A DNA stretch of 22,508 nucleotides. Source: Holdemanella sp. (lineage in GTDB: Bacteria > Bacillota_I > Bacilli_A > Erysipelotrichales > Erysipelotrichaceae). Position numbers and translations under genes: made by a program. Where the stretch lies: positions 1 through 22,508 of the forward strand of contig JABUSD010000256.1 in NCBI GenBank assembly GCA_021442845.1, read 5' to 3'. The notes beneath the pieces were generated by a model. The model was given only the letters and a program-made list of their open reading frames with translations. It was not told where the DNA came from and made no database searches. Positions 21,333-22,508 of the stretch are shown here, piece after piece. How positions within the stretch are numbered: the stretch's first letter is position 1; the number at the start of each line of letters is the position of its first letter.

Positions 21333-22334
21333 TTAATCCATATATTTTTCAGCAAATGAGGCCAACAGGGTATACGCGTCTTTGGCATCAGGCAATTCCG
21401 GGAAAATGAACGGCCAGTCATGAGACATGTTACTGAACAGATGCATTTCGACGGTATTTCCTGCATCTTGAGCATGCTGGGCATACAGGGCCATATCATC
21501 GACAAAGAGTTCGCTATTCCCACCAATGATCAAAGTCGGCGGCAGCCCCTTTAAATCGGCATAGACCGGTGATACATAGGGATCTTTCAAGTCGGCCGTG
21601 CGGAAATAATCCTGATTATGGGTCACTGCTTTGAGCATAGCCGGGTTGTTTTCTCCTAAAACCAAGTCTTTCTTCACATTCGTATCATGAGTCGGGAGAT
21701 GACCGGCGTCTTCCCAAGGAGAATAAAGTACCAGGATTCCCGGCATCGGAAGCTGATGATTCCGGGCATATAGCGCCAATACAGTCGCTAAATTACCACC
21801 GGCTGAATCGCCGACGAGGACGATTCTATCAGCCGGAACACCCGAATCCAAAATCGCTTTATAAGCAGCCACCGCTTCATGTAAGGCGTCGGGATATGCG
21901 GCCTCTGGTGCAATCCGATAATCGAGCAGATATACGTCTCCCTGCCCGATAGCGTGGGACTGGGCAATAGCTCAATCGCGATAGCTGTTAGAAAGACCGC
22001 GGATATAACCGCCTCCATGGAGAAAGAACAGGATGCGGTCTGTTCCTTTTTGTTCCGGCATATACTTCTCTACCCGGACATGTTTCAAAGAATTCAAGTC
22101 TTCTTTCCAGCCTTGAGGGACAACGTAAGATGTTTCTGCTTGAGGAGTCTTTTTAAACATGTTTTCTGTTTTTGTTTCCATGTAATGCAGTTTTCCTGCC
22201 TGACTCGTCACTTTTATCGTATTGGGATTTTGATAAATGTTCACATATGCAGCTTCCGCTAACCCCTGACCGCTCCATAATGTCATGGCCATAAGTCCCA
22301 TCATAAGCATTTTGTATCCTTTTTTCCGCATCAT
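21333..22334 (-). pseudogene. Secreted HSL-type (HGGG) esterase with an in-frame TGA
   Basis: Exported alpha/beta hydrolase of about 333 codons in one frame, interrupted only by TGA at 21972-21974. ATG 22334 follows GGAGG with 7-nt spacing. The signal peptide MMRKKGYKMLMMGLMAMTLWSG...AEA ends near residue 29. The first part (to SNSYRD) has the oxyanion motif FFLHGGGYIRG. After the TGA the same frame continues AIAQSHAIGQGDVYLLDYRIAPEAAYP, then the nucleophile GDSAGGN, the acid region NSELFVDD and histidine NMSHDWPF, ending SFAEKYMD. So all catalytic parts exist but are separated from the oxyanion hole by the stop. By alignment with the 8510-9409 esterase the stop replaces an aromatic position (F92 there), so TGG or a similar codon changed by one base is likely. 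It could be a real nonsense mutation or a sequence error. Confidence 0.82.
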
Positions 22335-22359
22335 CTATTTTCCTCCATTTTTGTCGACC

Positions 22360-22508
22360 TTACCTTCTTTTATAGACGGCGTTGACGCCTGATACCATGT
22401 CCCGGTTAGCAGCCTGTTCCGGCTCCTGGTCCAGTACGGCATCTATTTTTACAGGCTGGTCCGGTCCGCCCTTGACGAAAGTACCTATAAAGAGTTCATA
22501 GCTGTTTT
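22360..22508 (-). CDS. C-terminal end of an unrecognised protein (cut by window edge)
   Basis: An open frame of 48 codons running in from the window edge to TAA at 22360-22362: NSYELFIGTFVKGGPDQPVK, then IDAVLDQEPEQAANRDMVSG and VNAVYKRR. Composition is protein-like and no other frame is open here. The end lies 25 nt before the esterase start, on the same strand, so they probably share a transcript. Too little is visible to name a family. Confidence 0.55.
   Translation of the reverse strand, partial: NSYELFIGTFVKGGPDQPVKIDAVLDQEPEQAANRDMVSGVNAVYKRR

Noticed and set aside
21972..21974. TGA in the esterase as selenocysteine
   Set aside because: No selenocysteine esterase of this family is known to me, the site aligns with an aromatic residue rather than cysteine, and no clear stem-loop follows the TGA.
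22378..22389. GGCGTTGACGCC palindrome near the window end
   Set aside because: It lies within a coding frame (SGVNAV) and is short; resemblance to the 20641 palindrome is limited to GGCGTTGAC.

Overview
The window has two unlike parts. Bases 1 to about 19,040 are a dense, AT-rich stretch (23 of 60 G+C in 13081-13140, counted by hand) in which every convincing gene lies on the minus strand. Gene content and order (rpsP-khpA-rimM-trmD-rplS, rbgA-rnhB, dprA-topA-trmFO-xerC, mutM-coaE-dnaB-dnaI, plus murA and fba) are those of a low-GC Firmicute chromosome. The protein style suggests an Erysipelotrichia-type gut bacterium; that placement is inference. From about 19,040 onward base composition (40 of 60 G+C in 19741-19800), codon choice and gene type change abruptly in the middle of mutM. 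The rest holds exported proteins and a secreted esterase that look like they come from another organism, possibly a Negativicute.

Layout, in direction of transcription (right to left). 18656-19051: 3' half of mutM, cut at the junction. 18683-16060: coaE, dnaB-type and dnaI helicase-loading genes, overlapping or abutting. 15989-15123: fba with its own promoter and terminator. 14951-14418: DUF308/HdeD-type membrane protein. 14322-11775: murA followed by two paralogous lipoproteins. 11687-9471: rpsP, khpA, rimM, trmD, rplS. 9409-7044: HSL-type esterase, lepB, flavodoxin-rubredoxin fusion. 6959-5512: rbgA and rnhB, coupled by ATGA. 5457-402: dprA, topA, trmFO, xerC. 359-1: the N-terminal part of hflX.

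The GC-richer tail: 19028-20244 (plus strand) has two adjacent exported proteins with DxDxDG-like segments. 20255-20602 (plus) is a coding fragment with no start. 20680-20711 is a strong bidirectional terminator. 20767-20840 (minus) carries an extended -10 promoter and Shine-Dalgarno sequence with only a tiny reading frame. 21008-21304 (minus) is an exported three-repeat peptide. 21333-22334 (minus) is a secreted HGGG esterase interrupted by one in-frame TGA. 22360-22508 (minus) is the end of an unrecognised gene.

The first 19 kb is mostly housekeeping: translation (rpsP, rplS, trmD, rimM, rbgA, trmFO), DNA replication and topology (dnaB, dnaI, topA, rnhB, xerC, dprA, mutM) and cell envelope (murA, lepB, lipoproteins). 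Its notable feature is regulatory compaction: promoters sit inside upstream terminators or over upstream stop codons. I found no CRISPR array, tRNA, rRNA, transposase or integrase of a mobile element, and no convincing new multi-gene system. The main signal is the composite structure at 19.04 kb, most simply an assembly chimera, with a real rearrangement as the alternative.
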